A DNA stretch of 64,000 nucleotides from Shewanella putrefaciens (GCF_016406305.1 NZ_CP066369.1:3490501-3554500), one strand, 5' to 3'; positions 19,376-26,841 are shown, numbered from the stretch's first letter. A program made the numbers and translations. Notes: generated from the letters alone by a model not told the origin.

Positions 19376-20200
19376 CTACCAAGGCACAACCAGGCTAAAA
19401 CGCACTAAGGTATCGTTATCCCAAGGTAAAATAGGCAGATAATCGGGTGAATTCACATCGACCTTGGCGTAGTGGTCAAGATTGTATTGAGTGTGTTCAA
19501 TGTCCAATACCCACTGGCTATGCTCAGCCCAGAAATTGGTTTGGTAGGTCAGGTCAAATCGATATTGGTCCTCAAGCCATGCGTCACCATCATGCCAAGT
19601 TTGCGCCGCAATGTTCATATGTAACTTAGGCGTGATATCCAAACCAAAACTACCCATCGCAGTGTAGGCCAGCCCATCATTGCCAAAATCGCCCCTGTCA
19701 TAACCTCGGGTCCTTGGCACGTCGTCGTCAATCTCTAGGAAGTAATATCCGGCGCCCGCCTTTAGCTGGGCCAGCATTCGCTGACCTTGGTAATTGGCAG
19801 TCAATGCTGGAAATAACTTAATTTGTTTTTCGACCGAGCTAACCGTATTACGTTTGCCCTGTAAGTCCACCTGCCACCCTAGGAAAAAAGCGGGATTAAC
19901 ACGATAAAGTTCACCTATCGCGGCATAATCAGACTTAAACCAGACGGGAATATGGTCAGGGTCTAAATCGTCCACATCCACATCGAGGTAAACGTCGAGC
20001 AAAGCGGAAAGCTGAATATCCGACGCAGTTTGGTGCGCGATATACAGACTCATATTCGCACCAAAGGTATGGGAGTTTTCCTCATCCACCACAAAATCGT
20101 GAATACCTAAGCTGTAATGCCATTGAGTTTGTTCTTCAGCACTCACCGACGTTGATAAATTTAATAAAAAAGCAAGCGGCACTAAACTAAGATATCTCAC
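19376..20200 (-). CDS. Predicted outer-membrane beta-barrel protein, unknown function
   Basis: An exported protein of about 274 aa. It has a signal peptide (RYLSLVPLAFLLNLSTSVSA), alternating hydrophobic and aromatic strands throughout, and ends in SLVVPW with a terminal aromatic residue, as outer-membrane barrels usually do. The GTG at 20200 is preferred because GGAG lies 6-7 bases upstream; the frame also has a TTG at 20212. An acidic loop (DVDVDDLDPDH) could bind cations. It ends within the repeat-rich spacer. I do not recognise a named family. Confidence 0.65.
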   Translation of the reverse strand: MRYLSLVPLAFLLNLSTSVSAEEQTQWHYSLGIHDFVVDEENSHTFGANMSLYIAHQTASDIQLSALLDVYLDVDVDDLDPDHIPVWFKSDYAAIGELYRVNPAFFLGWQVDLQGKRNTVSSVEKQIKLFPALTANYQGQRMLAQLKAGAGYYFLEIDDDVPRTRGYDRGDFGNDGLAYTAMGSFGLDITPKLHMNIAAQTWHDGDAWLEDQYRFDLTYQTNFWAEHSQWVLDIEHTQYNLDHYAKVDVNSPDYLPILPWDNDTLVRFSLVVPW

Positions 20201-20487
20201 ATTCTGCTCCAATAGTTGCTATTTAATCCTGCATAAAGATTAGCCTAATTTATGCGAAAAATAACCATAACCCCTTAAAAGGTGTGATTAAAATGCCAAT
20301 AAAATAATTAATTTGGCCAAGCATTTATCGTAAATGGCGCACAAAATTACATTTTTATTCATTGAATAACTAGAAACTGATTTAAATTATCGCAGCATAA
20401 AACTGAAATTTATCGCCCAAATCCACCAACACACAACAAGCTAACCATTTAAAAACAATTCAATAGCAAATAAAGCCATAGCAAAAA
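20201..20487. other. AT-rich intergenic DNA upstream of the ABC importer
   Basis: About 290 bases of AT-rich DNA hold the promoter of the minus-strand outer-membrane gene but no open frame I can support. The recognisable control sites lie to its right. Confidence 0.5.
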
Positions 20488-20503
20488 ATGGTTTAAAAAC
20501 CAT
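20488..20503. repeat. Inverted repeat ATGGTTT-AA-AAACCAT
   Basis: Seven perfectly paired bases per arm are separated by AA; a further AACCAT half-site lies near 20443. It is 21 bases upstream of the first ARG box, so it may be a second operator for the transporter genes. Function unknown. Confidence 0.5.
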
Positions 20504-20523
20504 CAGTAAAATCTAAACGTCAA

Positions 20524-20585
20524 AATGAATTTGTAATCATTTTTAAAGCATAAATATTGACACCATCCGTTCATCTACCTATAGT
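20524..20585 (+). promoter_or_regulatory. Sigma-70 promoter overlapped by tandem ARG boxes
   Basis: The -35 TTGACA (20557-20562) and -10 TATAGT (20580-20585) are spaced by 17 bases. Two 18-base ARG-box-like sequences are separated by exactly 3 bases: AATGAATTTGTAATCATT (20524-20541, close to consensus) and AAAGCATAAATATTGACA (20545-20562, weaker), the latter covering the -35. ArgR normally binds such pairs, so repression by arginine is predicted. Confidence 0.75.
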
Positions 20586-20622
20586 CGCCGTCAGCACAAT
20601 TAAATTGATAAGAGAGCCAAAA

Positions 20623-21357
20623 ATGAAAAAATCCATGTTATTAGGCGGCCTCACCTTGACTGCCACCTTGTTGTTAGCTGGATGTGGAAAAAGCGATGAG
20701 GTATTAGTGGTGGGCACTAACGCCGCCTTCCCTCCCTTCGAATATGTTGGTGGCCAAAGTGGCGATGAAATCAAAGGCTTTGATATCGATCTGGCAAAGC
20801 AAATCGCTAAAGATGCGGGCAAAACGCTCAAAATCGAAAACATGAAATTCGACTCGCTTATCGTTGCGCTCAATTCCGGCAAAATTGACTTTATCGCCTC
20901 GGGCATGACTATCACCCCAGAACGCCAAGCCAGCGTTAACTTTTCAGAGCCTTACTACGAGGCGACCCAGGTGATACTCGTTAACAAAAATAACGATACT
21001 ATTCATAATCTTGATGATATTAAGGGTAAGCACTTTGCAGTGCAGCTCGGCTCAACCGCCGATATGATGGCAAAAAAATATACCGAGCAAGTCACCGCCT
21101 TTAACACGGGGTTTGAAGCCATTATGGAGCTTAAGAATGCCAAGGTGGATTTAGTGCTATTCGACAGCGAACCCGCCGCTAACTATCTGGCTAAAAATCC
21201 TGAATTAAAGATGATTAAACTGGATTTTCCCGCTGAGTTTTATGGTTTTGCCGTATCGAAACAACAGCCTGAACTGCTGGCGAGCATCAACAAAACACTG
21301 GCTAACATGAAGGCCGACGGCCAATATCAGACGCTCGTTTCTGCCCATATCAAGTGA
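20623..21357 (+). CDS. Amino acid ABC transporter substrate-binding lipoprotein (probably arginine/basic)
   Basis: A 244-aa periplasmic binding protein of the SBP_bac_3 family. It carries a lipoprotein signal with lipobox LAGC (Cys21), so it is likely tethered to the outer face of the inner membrane. Family features are visible: GTNAAFPPFEY at the start of the mature domain, GFDIDLAKQIA, and FIASGMTITPERQASVNFSEPYYE. The ATG at 20623 follows AGAGAG; the longer frame to 20557 would begin inside the promoter. It forms a tight operon with the permease and ATPase genes. The ARG boxes upstream suggest arginine, ornithine or lysine as ligand; the sequence alone does not fix it. Confidence 0.9.
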   Translation: MKKSMLLGGLTLTATLLLAGCGKSDEVLVVGTNAAFPPFEYVGGQSGDEIKGFDIDLAKQIAKDAGKTLKIENMKFDSLIVALNSGKIDFIASGMTITPERQASVNFSEPYYEATQVILVNKNNDTIHNLDDIKGKHFAVQLGSTADMMAKKYTEQVTAFNTGFEAIMELKNAKVDLVLFDSEPAANYLAKNPELKMIKLDFPAEFYGFAVSKQQPELLASINKTLANMKADGQYQTLVSAHIK

Positions 21358-22043
21358 TCCCTATGATAGATGCAATCAATACCTCGCTATTTAGCCCAAT
21401 AGGCGACGATGGCATGATAGGCATACTGCTGATTTTAAATGGTTTGAAGGTCACGTTAATCGTCACTTTCTTCGCCATGTTATTAGGTGCAGTACTGGGC
21501 GTTGGCACCACGCTGATGAAAATGTCATCTAAGTGGTATATCCGCTTCCCAGCCAACCTTTATGTCGGCGTGATCCGCGGCACACCTGTGGTTGTGCAGT
21601 TAGTGATCCTTTACTTCATCGTATTATCGGCCCTCGATGTGGATAAGATCACCGCCGCCATTATCGCCTTTGGTCTCAATAGCGGCGCCTATATTTCGGA
21701 GATCATCCGCGCGGGGATTCAAGCCGTCGACAAAGGGCAAACCGAAGCGGCGCGTTCACTTGGCTTGTCCCAAGCAATGACCATGAAGTCGATTATTCTG
21801 CCCCAAGCGATTAAGAATATTCTGCCCGCACTGGGTAATGAATTTATTGTGCTACTCAAGGAAACGGCGGTCATTGGCTTTATCGGCGGCGTCGATTTAA
21901 TGCGCGCCGGTGAGATCATCCGTAGCCGCACCTTCGAGGACAGCGTACCTTTATTTACCTGCGCCCTTATCTATCTGTTCCTGACGTACAGCTTCACGTT
22001 CATGCTGTCGAAATTCGAAAAGAGGTTGAAACAAAGTGATTAA
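21354..22043 (+). CDS. Amino acid ABC transporter permease
   Basis: A 229-aa inner-membrane permease of the HisM/GlnP type with about five transmembrane helices. The EAA loop that contacts the ATPase is visible as [22 protein letters not shown]. The GTG at 21354 overlaps the stop of the binding-protein gene by a GTGA junction; an ATG at 21363 is an equally possible start. Only one permease gene is present, so the complex is probably a homodimer. Confidence 0.93.
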   Translation: MIPMIDAINTSLFSPIGDDGMIGILLILNGLKVTLIVTFFAMLLGAVLGVGTTLMKMSSKWYIRFPANLYVGVIRGTPVVVQLVILYFIVLSALDVDKITAAIIAFGLNSGAYISEIIRAGIQAVDKGQTEAARSLGLSQAMTMKSIILPQAIKNILPALGNEFIVLLKETAVIGFIGGVDLMRAGEIIRSRTFEDSVPLFTCALIYLFLTYSFTFMLSKFEKRLKQSD

Positions 22044-22761
22044 GATTACCAACCTACATAAAAATTTCGGTGATAACTATGTGCTTAAAGGCATAAACGA
22101 GCATATTCGCCAGGGCGAAGTGGTCAGTGTTATTGGCCCTAGCGGCAGCGGCAAGAGTACCTTTTTGCGTTGCATCAACCTGCTTGAGCAACCGAGCCAA
22201 GGGGATATTGTAATCGAAGGCCAGTCGATAACAGCCAAAGATGCCTGTGTCGATAAACTGCGGCAGAAAGTGGGCATGGTATTTCAAAACTTTAACCTGT
22301 TCCCCCATAAAACAGTCCTGCAAAACATCACCTTAGCTCCCATCAGCCTAAAACTGATGACACAGTCTCAGGCGGAGGAAAAAGCCTTGGCACTACTGGC
22401 ACAGGTTGGTTTAAGTGACAAAGCTAATGCCTATCCTGCCAGCTTATCGGGCGGCCAAAAGCAAAGGGTCGCCATTGCCCGCGCACTGGCGATGGAACCA
22501 GACTTGATGCTGTTCGATGAGCCAACATCGGCACTCGATCCTGAAATGGTCGGCGATGTGCTAGATGTAATGAAAGACCTAGCGCTAAAGGGCATGACTA
22601 TGGTGATTGTCACCCATGAAATGGGGTTTGCACGGGATGTGTCCGATCGAGTGATCTTTATGGATGGCGGCTATGTGGTCGAATCTAGCCCACCCGATGA
22701 GTTATTTACCCACCCCAAAGAAGCCCGCACCCAAGCGTTTTTAAGCAAGGTATTGCGCTAG
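22036..22761 (+). CDS. Amino acid ABC transporter ATP-binding protein
   Basis: A 241-aa ATPase of the polar amino acid importer family. Walker [11 protein letters not shown]-loop FQNFNLFPH, signature LSGGQKQR, Walker [13 protein letters not shown] and the switch histidine in VTHEMGFA are all intact. It starts with GTG, overlapping the permease gene by 8 bases, with AGAGG upstream. It is the last gene of the ArgR-controlled operon. Confidence 0.95.
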   Translation: MIKITNLHKNFGDNYVLKGINEHIRQGEVVSVIGPSGSGKSTFLRCINLLEQPSQGDIVIEGQSITAKDACVDKLRQKVGMVFQNFNLFPHKTVLQNITLAPISLKLMTQSQAEEKALALLAQVGLSDKANAYPASLSGGQKQRVAIARALAMEPDLMLFDEPTSALDPEMVGDVLDVMKDLALKGMTMVIVTHEMGFARDVSDRVIFMDGGYVVESSPPDELFTHPKEARTQAFLSKVLR

Positions 22762-22845
22762 CTTAAGCGGATTCAGTTCAATCCATTATTCGAGGCAGGG
22801 GCGGATTGCCATCTTGCATAACTCTCTGGCTTGCCTTTTTAGCAC

Positions 22846-22869
22846 TAGCGTAACCTGTAGATTTAAAAG
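22846..22869 (+). repeat. 24-base direct repeat, copy 1
   Basis: A 24-base sequence beginning TAGCGTAACCTG is identical to 23089-23112. Similarity continues more loosely for about 30 bases beyond both copies (CCACTTTTAGACAGAAGC versus GCACGCTTTTGGGACAAAAG). Confidence 0.8.
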
Positions 22870-23088
22870 AGATACGTAACCCACTTTTAGACAGAAGCAC
22901 GTAAAAAATAGAAGGTTAGTACGACTAAATGACTTGTTACTTGGTAACTTAAATGCTGGCTCCTACGGATGGGCGAGCCATGGCATTCGCTCATCGACTC
23001 GCAGCCAGTCCATCCGTGGATGCTCGACCGCCCCGTCCATGGGGCGGACGGTCGTCTCGCAAATCACCCTAGCTCACCGTTTTGGCAT

Positions 23089-23112
23089 TAGCGTAACCTG
23101 TAGATTTAAAAG
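23089..23112 (+). repeat. 24-base direct repeat, copy 2
   Basis: The second identical copy of the sequence at 22846-22869, 243 bases downstream. It is followed by a perfect hairpin at 23125-23143. Confidence 0.8.
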
Positions 23113-23193
23113 CCTTATGCAGCACGCTTTTGGGACAAAAGCGTCATAGACCCTTTGCTCTAACTCGTCAGTTTCGGATTAAAATTTCTATGG

Positions 23194-23271
23194 GTTTAAC
23201 GCCGCAAACAGCGGCCGAGCATAGGGAGGTCCAGCGCAAGAAGTGCGCGATGCTGCTTGGCCTTGTTATGC
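23194..23271 (-). repeat. attC site A (after the 90-aa cassette gene)
   Basis: Read on the minus strand it runs from core GCATAAC (23271-23265) to core GTTAAAC (23200-23194), 78 bases. The interior is imperfectly palindromic (TAACAAGGCCAAGCAG against CTGTTTGCGGCGTTA). The stop codon of the cassette gene lies inside the first core. Confidence 0.85.
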
Positions 23272-23538
23272 ATTTAGGCGGCACTTAAATGCAAACGTGT
23301 ACTCAGCAAGTTCAATTGACTCCCAATCTTCGGATTCGTGAATTGGCATTTCAAGGTTCGATTTCAACTTCTGCACACCGTTATCAAATACTCTGAGTTC
23401 TATTTTGGCAATGTCATCGACCAAATGATGGTAAAGTGAAATGATTTCGCTCTCATCTACGGCTTCTTCCGCGGTGACTCGGATAGCACCTTTTTCGAGA
23501 AGCTTGTCACCCAGGAAGAGCCCTATTTCAATAAGCAC
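23266..23538 (-). CDS. Cassette-encoded hypothetical protein, 90 aa
   Basis: A 90-residue acidic soluble protein starting with GTG; AGGAG is 6 bases upstream and the preceding attC core is 16 bases away, the usual compact cassette layout. Its TAA falls within the next attC core. The visible pattern is an N-terminal amphipathic helix (IEIGLFLGDKLLEKGA), a stretch EIISLYHHLVDDIAKIELRVF and an EDWESIELAEYTFAFKC tail. I recognise no family. Transcription must come from within the array or from read-through, as no promoter is obvious. Confidence 0.75.
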   Translation of the reverse strand: MLIEIGLFLGDKLLEKGAIRVTAEEAVDESEIISLYHHLVDDIAKIELRVFDNGVQKLKSNLEMPIHESEDWESIELAEYTFAFKCRLNA

Positions 23539-23553
23539 ATATTTCTCCTAGAT

Positions 23554-23650
23554 GCATAACGCACAAATAACTGGCTAATAATGCTTGGCTATACTAGTGA
23601 GCGCAGCGAACCAAGCTTTATTAGTCCGAGCGTTAATTTTCTTGTTAGCA
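23554..23650 (-). repeat. attC site B
   Basis: Minus strand, from core TGCTAAC (23650-23644) to core GTTATGC (23560-23554), 97 bases. The stem CTAATAAAGCTTGG pairs with CCAAGCATTATTAG around a central loop. Confidence 0.87.
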
Positions 23651-23654
23651 GTAT

Positions 23655-24041
23655 TTACTTGATGCTATTAGCTATTTTGTTTATTTCAGCAGACATCTCT
23701 TGCTGTATTACTGGCCTCAGTTTTAAGAACTTGGCGTAAGCTGGGTGGTCTAATATTTCTGAAATTTGCACAAGTTCGTCTGCGGTGAAATGCTTAATGT
23801 ATATACCTTGGATCTTATCGATAAATTCATCTGAACTAAAAAGTATTAATAATTTGGTAGCATATTCACTTGATTCTTTCACTGTATAACCGCCAGAAGT
23901 AAACACTTTGGTTAGAGATTCCTGTGTATAAGAGGAAGAAGACTTTTCAAATATGCTTTTGGCAGCCAACTTTGCTTGCTCGGAATCAACAGCAACAGAG
24001 CTTTGAGAAATGATTAATAAAAGGAATATGAACTTACGCAT
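23655..24041 (-). CDS. Cassette-encoded secreted DUF2059-like protein
   Basis: A 128-aa predicted periplasmic protein. It starts at the ATG at 24041, which has a full AAGGAGG 8-9 bases upstream; the frame continues to 24245 but that extension crosses an attC site. A signal peptide is visible (MRKFIFLLLIISQSSVAVDS), then helical segments with KHFTADELVQISEILDHPA near residues 90-108, resembling the DUF2059 family in which such helices pack together. It occupies cassette 2 alone. Function unknown; low GC compared with neighbours supports acquisition. Confidence 0.78.
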   Translation of the reverse strand: MRKFIFLLLIISQSSVAVDSEQAKLAAKSIFEKSSSSYTQESLTKVFTSGGYTVKESSEYATKLLILFSSDEFIDKIQGIYIKHFTADELVQISEILDHPAYAKFLKLRPVIQQEMSAEINKIANSIK

Positions 24042-24061
24042 GTGAATTGACCTCCTTGTAC

Positions 24062-24145
24062 TGCTAACGCTGCCAGCACGCGCGGCTTTATAGTGGAGGC
24101 GAAGCCGCAACGGAAAAGCCGTCGCCGTGCCTAGCCTTGTTATGT
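24062..24145 (-). repeat. attC site C
   Basis: Minus strand, from core ACATAAC (24145-24139) to core GTTAGCA (24068-24062), 84 bases. Arms TAACAAGGCTAGGCACG and CGTGCTGGCAGCGTTA pair imperfectly, with an inner GCGGCTT-type stem. The stop codon of the DUF4304-like gene lies in the first core. Confidence 0.88.
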
Positions 24146-24517
24146 GGCTGCTGCATTTCGAAGCTCCTTGACTACCAGCCCATTCTTGGAGTCTGCTTCT
24201 GCTAAGACCGCAGCATCCTGTAGCGACGCTCTTGCCTCGAACCATTCAACCGCAGCGACGACCACTGCCGATGCCTCTGCTACCGGAATACGAATCCGAA
24301 CATGACACTTATTCTCCGTGGGGGATGCTTCGTCGCCATAAGCGCGGAAATAGACCCCCAAATTTATGTAGAAAGTACCTCTATCCCATTGGGATTTTTG
24401 AATATTGAAGACAGCAATGCTCTCACCATAGTCTTTTCGCCAGGTGAAGTTGCTCTTCTTGAAGCCATTCTGCTTCAACAGCGGGCCTATATCCTGAATG
24501 TACAACTCAGCGTCCAT
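24140..24517 (-). CDS. Cassette-encoded DUF4304-like protein
   Basis: A 125-aa soluble protein. LLKQNGFKKSNFTWRK (13-28), IAVFNIQKSQW (34-44) and TFYINLGVYFRAYGD (48-62) match the DUF4304 pattern, a family common among integron cassettes and toxin-immunity-like loci but without an established biochemical role. ATG start; its TAA lies inside the attC core that follows. First recognisable cassette of the array. Family assignment is from memory of the motif layout. Confidence 0.78.
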   Translation of the reverse strand: MDAELYIQDIGPLLKQNGFKKSNFTWRKDYGESIAVFNIQKSQWDRGTFYINLGVYFRAYGDEASPTENKCHVRIRIPVAEASAVVVAAVEWFEARASLQDAAVLAEADSKNGLVVKELRNAAAT

Positions 24518-24525
24518 CTCTCTTC

Positions 24526-24585
24526 ACATAACGTCTTAGTATTTATGCGCTGCGCTGTTTGCAGGGCATAAATCGCTTGTTGGAC
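24526..24585 (-). repeat. attC site D (upstream end of the array)
   Basis: Minus strand, from core GTCCAAC (24585-24579, matching RYYYAAC) to core GTTATGT (24532-24526), 60 bases. The inner stem ATTTATGC/GCATAAAT is perfect. It implies a further cassette once stood upstream (its 5' core should be GTTGGAC), but I found no such core up to 25.7 kb. Confidence 0.85.
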
Positions 24586-25004
24586 TTGGCCGCTGCCACA
24601 TCCGTGTAAATGGGTATGAATAATGCTATAGGAATTTGCTTTTTTGCGGTAGCGATTTTTTATACAGTTTGATGGGTAATCACTTGATATCGTTTTAGCT
24701 TTCTCATTCTTTTACGCTCACTTTCGACTGATTGTTGACCTTGGTTGACAGCATTTTGGCCCCAGATTCAGGCTGACACTCACACCCTATCCTCTCACTG
24801 GCTTAACCCATAAGACTGGCTGCTTTTCGCTATCGGTCATTACGCTACGTCTTGAGGGCGTGGTTATCCTGACATACGTACTGGCTGGCTGGCTTTTGAA
24901 ATATCGGACGGGCATGACTTCTAGGTTTAAAGTAACCTCATCACATTAGCTTTTCTATAGCCACGGCTTTATTCGCCCTACTTGAATTTTTAACTTTGAA
25001 ACAC
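24586..25004. other. Non-coding DNA right of the cassette array
   Basis: About 420 bases with no supportable gene or RNA, and no integrase remnant recognisable. It probably represents a decayed cassette or other insertion debris between attC site D and the repeat block. Confidence 0.4.
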
Positions 25005-25510
25005 ACTTTGGGGCAATAGCTTTTTAGCTAAACGAACAGCAGAAGTGTTAGTTAAGATTGGCATTGTTGCAACTGTGACCGTTGGCGGCATGGATGCCGT
25101 CGTCGAGCCCTCAGGGACGAGTTTATGGCGAGTCACAGGGGAAACAATGACAATGAATGCTGCACAACTGACAACAAAGTTATCTTGCTTTGGGGCAATA
25201 GCTTTTAGCTGAACGAACTGCCAGAGGGGTCGTGAAGATTGGCATTGTTGTACCAGTAACCGTTGGCGGCATGGCCGCTCTTTCACATCTGACCCATAGG
25301 GATATGGGAAATGTCACTATGATGTCGGGTACATCATTGACCATGTGATCGCAACATTCGATTCTTGTAATCAAAAGCCATATACAGCAGATGTTGCCGT
25401 CGAGCCTATATGGACACTTCTTGTGAAATAAATAGGCGGCGTGTCACTGGGGAAGCAATGCCAATTAATGCGTAATGCACGTGACTCAAGTGTCTTGCTT
25501 TGGTGCAAAA
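25005..25510. repeat. Imperfect tandem repeat block, at least two units
   Basis: Unit 1 begins near 25005 and unit 2 near 25185. Shared segments in the same order: GGGGCAATAGCTTTT (25010; 25192), AAGATTGGCATTGTTG (25054; 25235), ACCGTTGGCGGCATGG (25078; 25259), the CGTCGAGCC motif (25100; 25399), a GTCAC-GGGGAA-CAATG block (25132; 25442) and CTTGCTTTGG (25184; 25495). Unit lengths differ (181 and about 310 bases). Short minus-strand frames here look like by-products. Confidence 0.65.
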
Positions 25511-25854
25511 CAGTGACAATAAATTCAGGATTGCTAAAGGTTCCTTTACCTCGGCTTTAGAGGGTTAATAGCCATTCAACTAAGACAGCTAAAGCTTTGC
25601 CCAAATCTTTACTGTCAGCACCTGTTGGTGCTATTTCTCTGCAACTTTGGTAGTGCTACAACGGTAAATACAACGATTCCCTATCCAAAATCTCAATTAA
25701 ACGACTTGGCGTTTACTCCTTTTTAGCGTTGCATGGCATACAGTTTCAAAAATTTTTTGAAACTAATACCTGTCTTGATCACATTGTTTTTTACTTAAAC
25801 CTGCTTAAAATGCTGCCATTGAATTTGTATTCCTCGATGATATGGAGCCGTTAC
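25511..25854. other. Intergenic DNA upstream of nfsB
   Basis: No gene supported. It contains the end of the repeat block and presumably the nfsB promoter. An in-frame extension of nfsB to 25729 lacks a ribosome site and family-like sequence. Confidence 0.4.
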
Positions 25855-26508
25855 ATGAGTGATTTAAGTTTTCTCGCGAAAAAGCGTTACACCACTAAGG
25901 CGTTTGATCCTACTAAGACAATTCCTGCGGATAAAATAGAAGAAATCAAAACCTTATTGCAGTTCAGCCCATCATCGACTAACTCGCAGCCTTGGCACTT
26001 TGTGCTGGCCAGTACCGCCGAAGGCAAAGCTTTAGTGGCGCAGGCGACCGAGAACTTCGCATTTAATACCCAAAAAATCCTCAATGCTTCCCATGTGGTC
26101 GTACTCTGCACTCGCACCCAATTGGATGAAACACACTTACTGCAAGTGCTAGAGCAAGAAGCAAAGGATGGTCGTTTTGCCAATGAAGAAGCCAAACAAG
26201 GCCAACATAATGGCCGCTCCTTCTTTGCCAATATGCACAAATATGAGCTGAAAGATGTGCAACATTGGATGGAAAAGCAGGTCTACTTAGCGCTCGGCAC
26301 CCTAATGCTAGGCGCGAGCGTGTTAGATATCGATGCCTGCCCGATTGAAGGCTTCGATGCCACTAAACTGAATCAAGTTTTAGGTCTACGGGAAAAGGGC
26401 CTATGTGCTTCCGTCGTCGTTGCCCTCGGCTATCGCTCGGAAGAAGATTTCAACGCTCTGTTGCCTAAGTCTCGTTTAGCACAGGAAGTGATCTTCACCG
26501 AAATCTAA
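25855..26508 (+). CDS. nfsB: NfsB-type oxygen-insensitive nitroreductase/dihydropteridine reductase
   Basis: A 217-aa FMN-dependent flavoprotein, the same length as E. coli NfsB, reducing quinones, nitroaromatics and possibly dihydropteridines with NAD(P)H. Family motifs: KKRYTTKAFD (FMN phosphate contact), LQFSPSSTNSQPWHF and the C-terminal VVVALGYRSEEDF. The start at 25855 is chosen for GGAG 8 bases upstream and for length; an extension to 25729 is unlikely. It resumes normal core-gene character right of the accessory region. Confidence 0.93.
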   Translation: MSDLSFLAKKRYTTKAFDPTKTIPADKIEEIKTLLQFSPSSTNSQPWHFVLASTAEGKALVAQATENFAFNTQKILNASHVVVLCTRTQLDETHLLQVLEQEAKDGRFANEEAKQGQHNGRSFFANMHKYELKDVQHWMEKQVYLALGTLMLGASVLDIDACPIEGFDATKLNQVLGLREKGLCASVVVALGYRSEEDFNALLPKSRLAQEVIFTEI

Positions 26509-26539
26509 ATCGACCTACAAATCTGCCTACAATACAAAT

Positions 26540-26586
26540 AGAATGCCCTTTATTTAACTGTGTTTAAATCGGGGCATTTTGTTTTT
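26540..26586 (+). terminator. Terminator after nfsB
   Basis: AATGCCC and GGGCATT are paired around TTTATTTAAC/GTTTAAAT inner arms, followed by TTGTTTTT. Confidence 0.8.
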
Positions 26587-26841
26587 TGCATAAAAATGCC
26601 GCGTCACTCGCTCCAAATCATGCCTAAAACCAACAAAAAGATGGAGTGACTCGCGAATCGATTGCTCTAAAATCCATCTTTGCCTACACTTTTGCTCTAT
26701 GGCATAGTCTATTTTCACTGCGGTTTTATGGACGAATGTAGGGCTGTAAAACCCACGGCTAGCCACAACAATTTGTTCGATAAGATAAAGCCTATTTTTT
26801 ACTACTTAAGCTTTGCAAACCAATAGGATGGGACAGTCAGT
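26587..26841. other. Intergenic DNA before the DnaJ-related gene
   Basis: No convincing gene. A 70-codon minus-strand frame (26554-26766) overlaps the nfsB terminator and has no ribosome site. The stretch resembles intergenic sequence I associate with Shewanella genomes, but I cannot verify that it is a dispersed repeat. Confidence 0.35.

Larger units (their letters stand above)
22762..23193. other. Non-coding, hairpin-rich DNA left of the cassette array
   Basis: No supportable gene. It contains an imperfect duplication (see repeat entries), a long inverted pair ACGGATGG/CCATCCGT (about 22967-23018), a perfect CCGCCCC/GGGGCGG hairpin (about 23028-23047), and CGCTTTTG/CAAAAGCG (23125-23143). 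Such structure is unlike the adjoining housekeeping DNA. Confidence 0.55.
23194..24585 (-). mobile_element. Integron gene-cassette array without integrase (CALIN)
   Basis: Three consecutive minus-strand cassettes are bounded by four attC-like sites. The boundary cores obey the cassette rule exactly: each cassette's 5' core is the reverse complement of the outer core of its own attC (GTTATGT with ACATAAC; GTTAGCA with TGCTAAC; GTTATGC with GCATAAC). Inferred cassettes are 24068-24531, 23560-24067 and 23200-23559 (464, 508 and 360 bases). Each holds one ORF in the same direction. No intI is present in the window, so the array is either detached or served in trans. Confidence 0.88.

Noticed and set aside
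19194..19382. 62-codon minus-strand frame between the LysR gene and the outer-membrane protein gene
   Set aside because: It is a translation of the degenerate CTGAAGCT repeats and overlaps both flanking genes.
22846..23112. CRISPR array from the identical 24-base repeats
   Set aside because: Only two copies 243 bases apart, with no regular spacer pattern and no cas genes.
23655..24245. 196-codon version of the DUF2059-like cassette gene
   Set aside because: The extra 68 codons cross attC site C and overlap the previous cassette gene; the signal peptide and AAGGAGG fix the start at 24041.
24990..25374. Two overlapping minus-strand frames (98 and 64 codons) in the repeat block
   Set aside because: They share the repeated peptide MPPTVT only because the DNA is duplicated, they have no ribosome site and no family resemblance.
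22762..25854. Integrase, transposase or phage gene in the accessory region
   Set aside because: Looked for on both strands; no frame shows tyrosine recombinase or transposase motifs.
26554..26766. 70-codon minus-strand frame after nfsB
   Set aside because: It overlaps the nfsB terminator, lacks a ribosome site and shows no recognisable domain.
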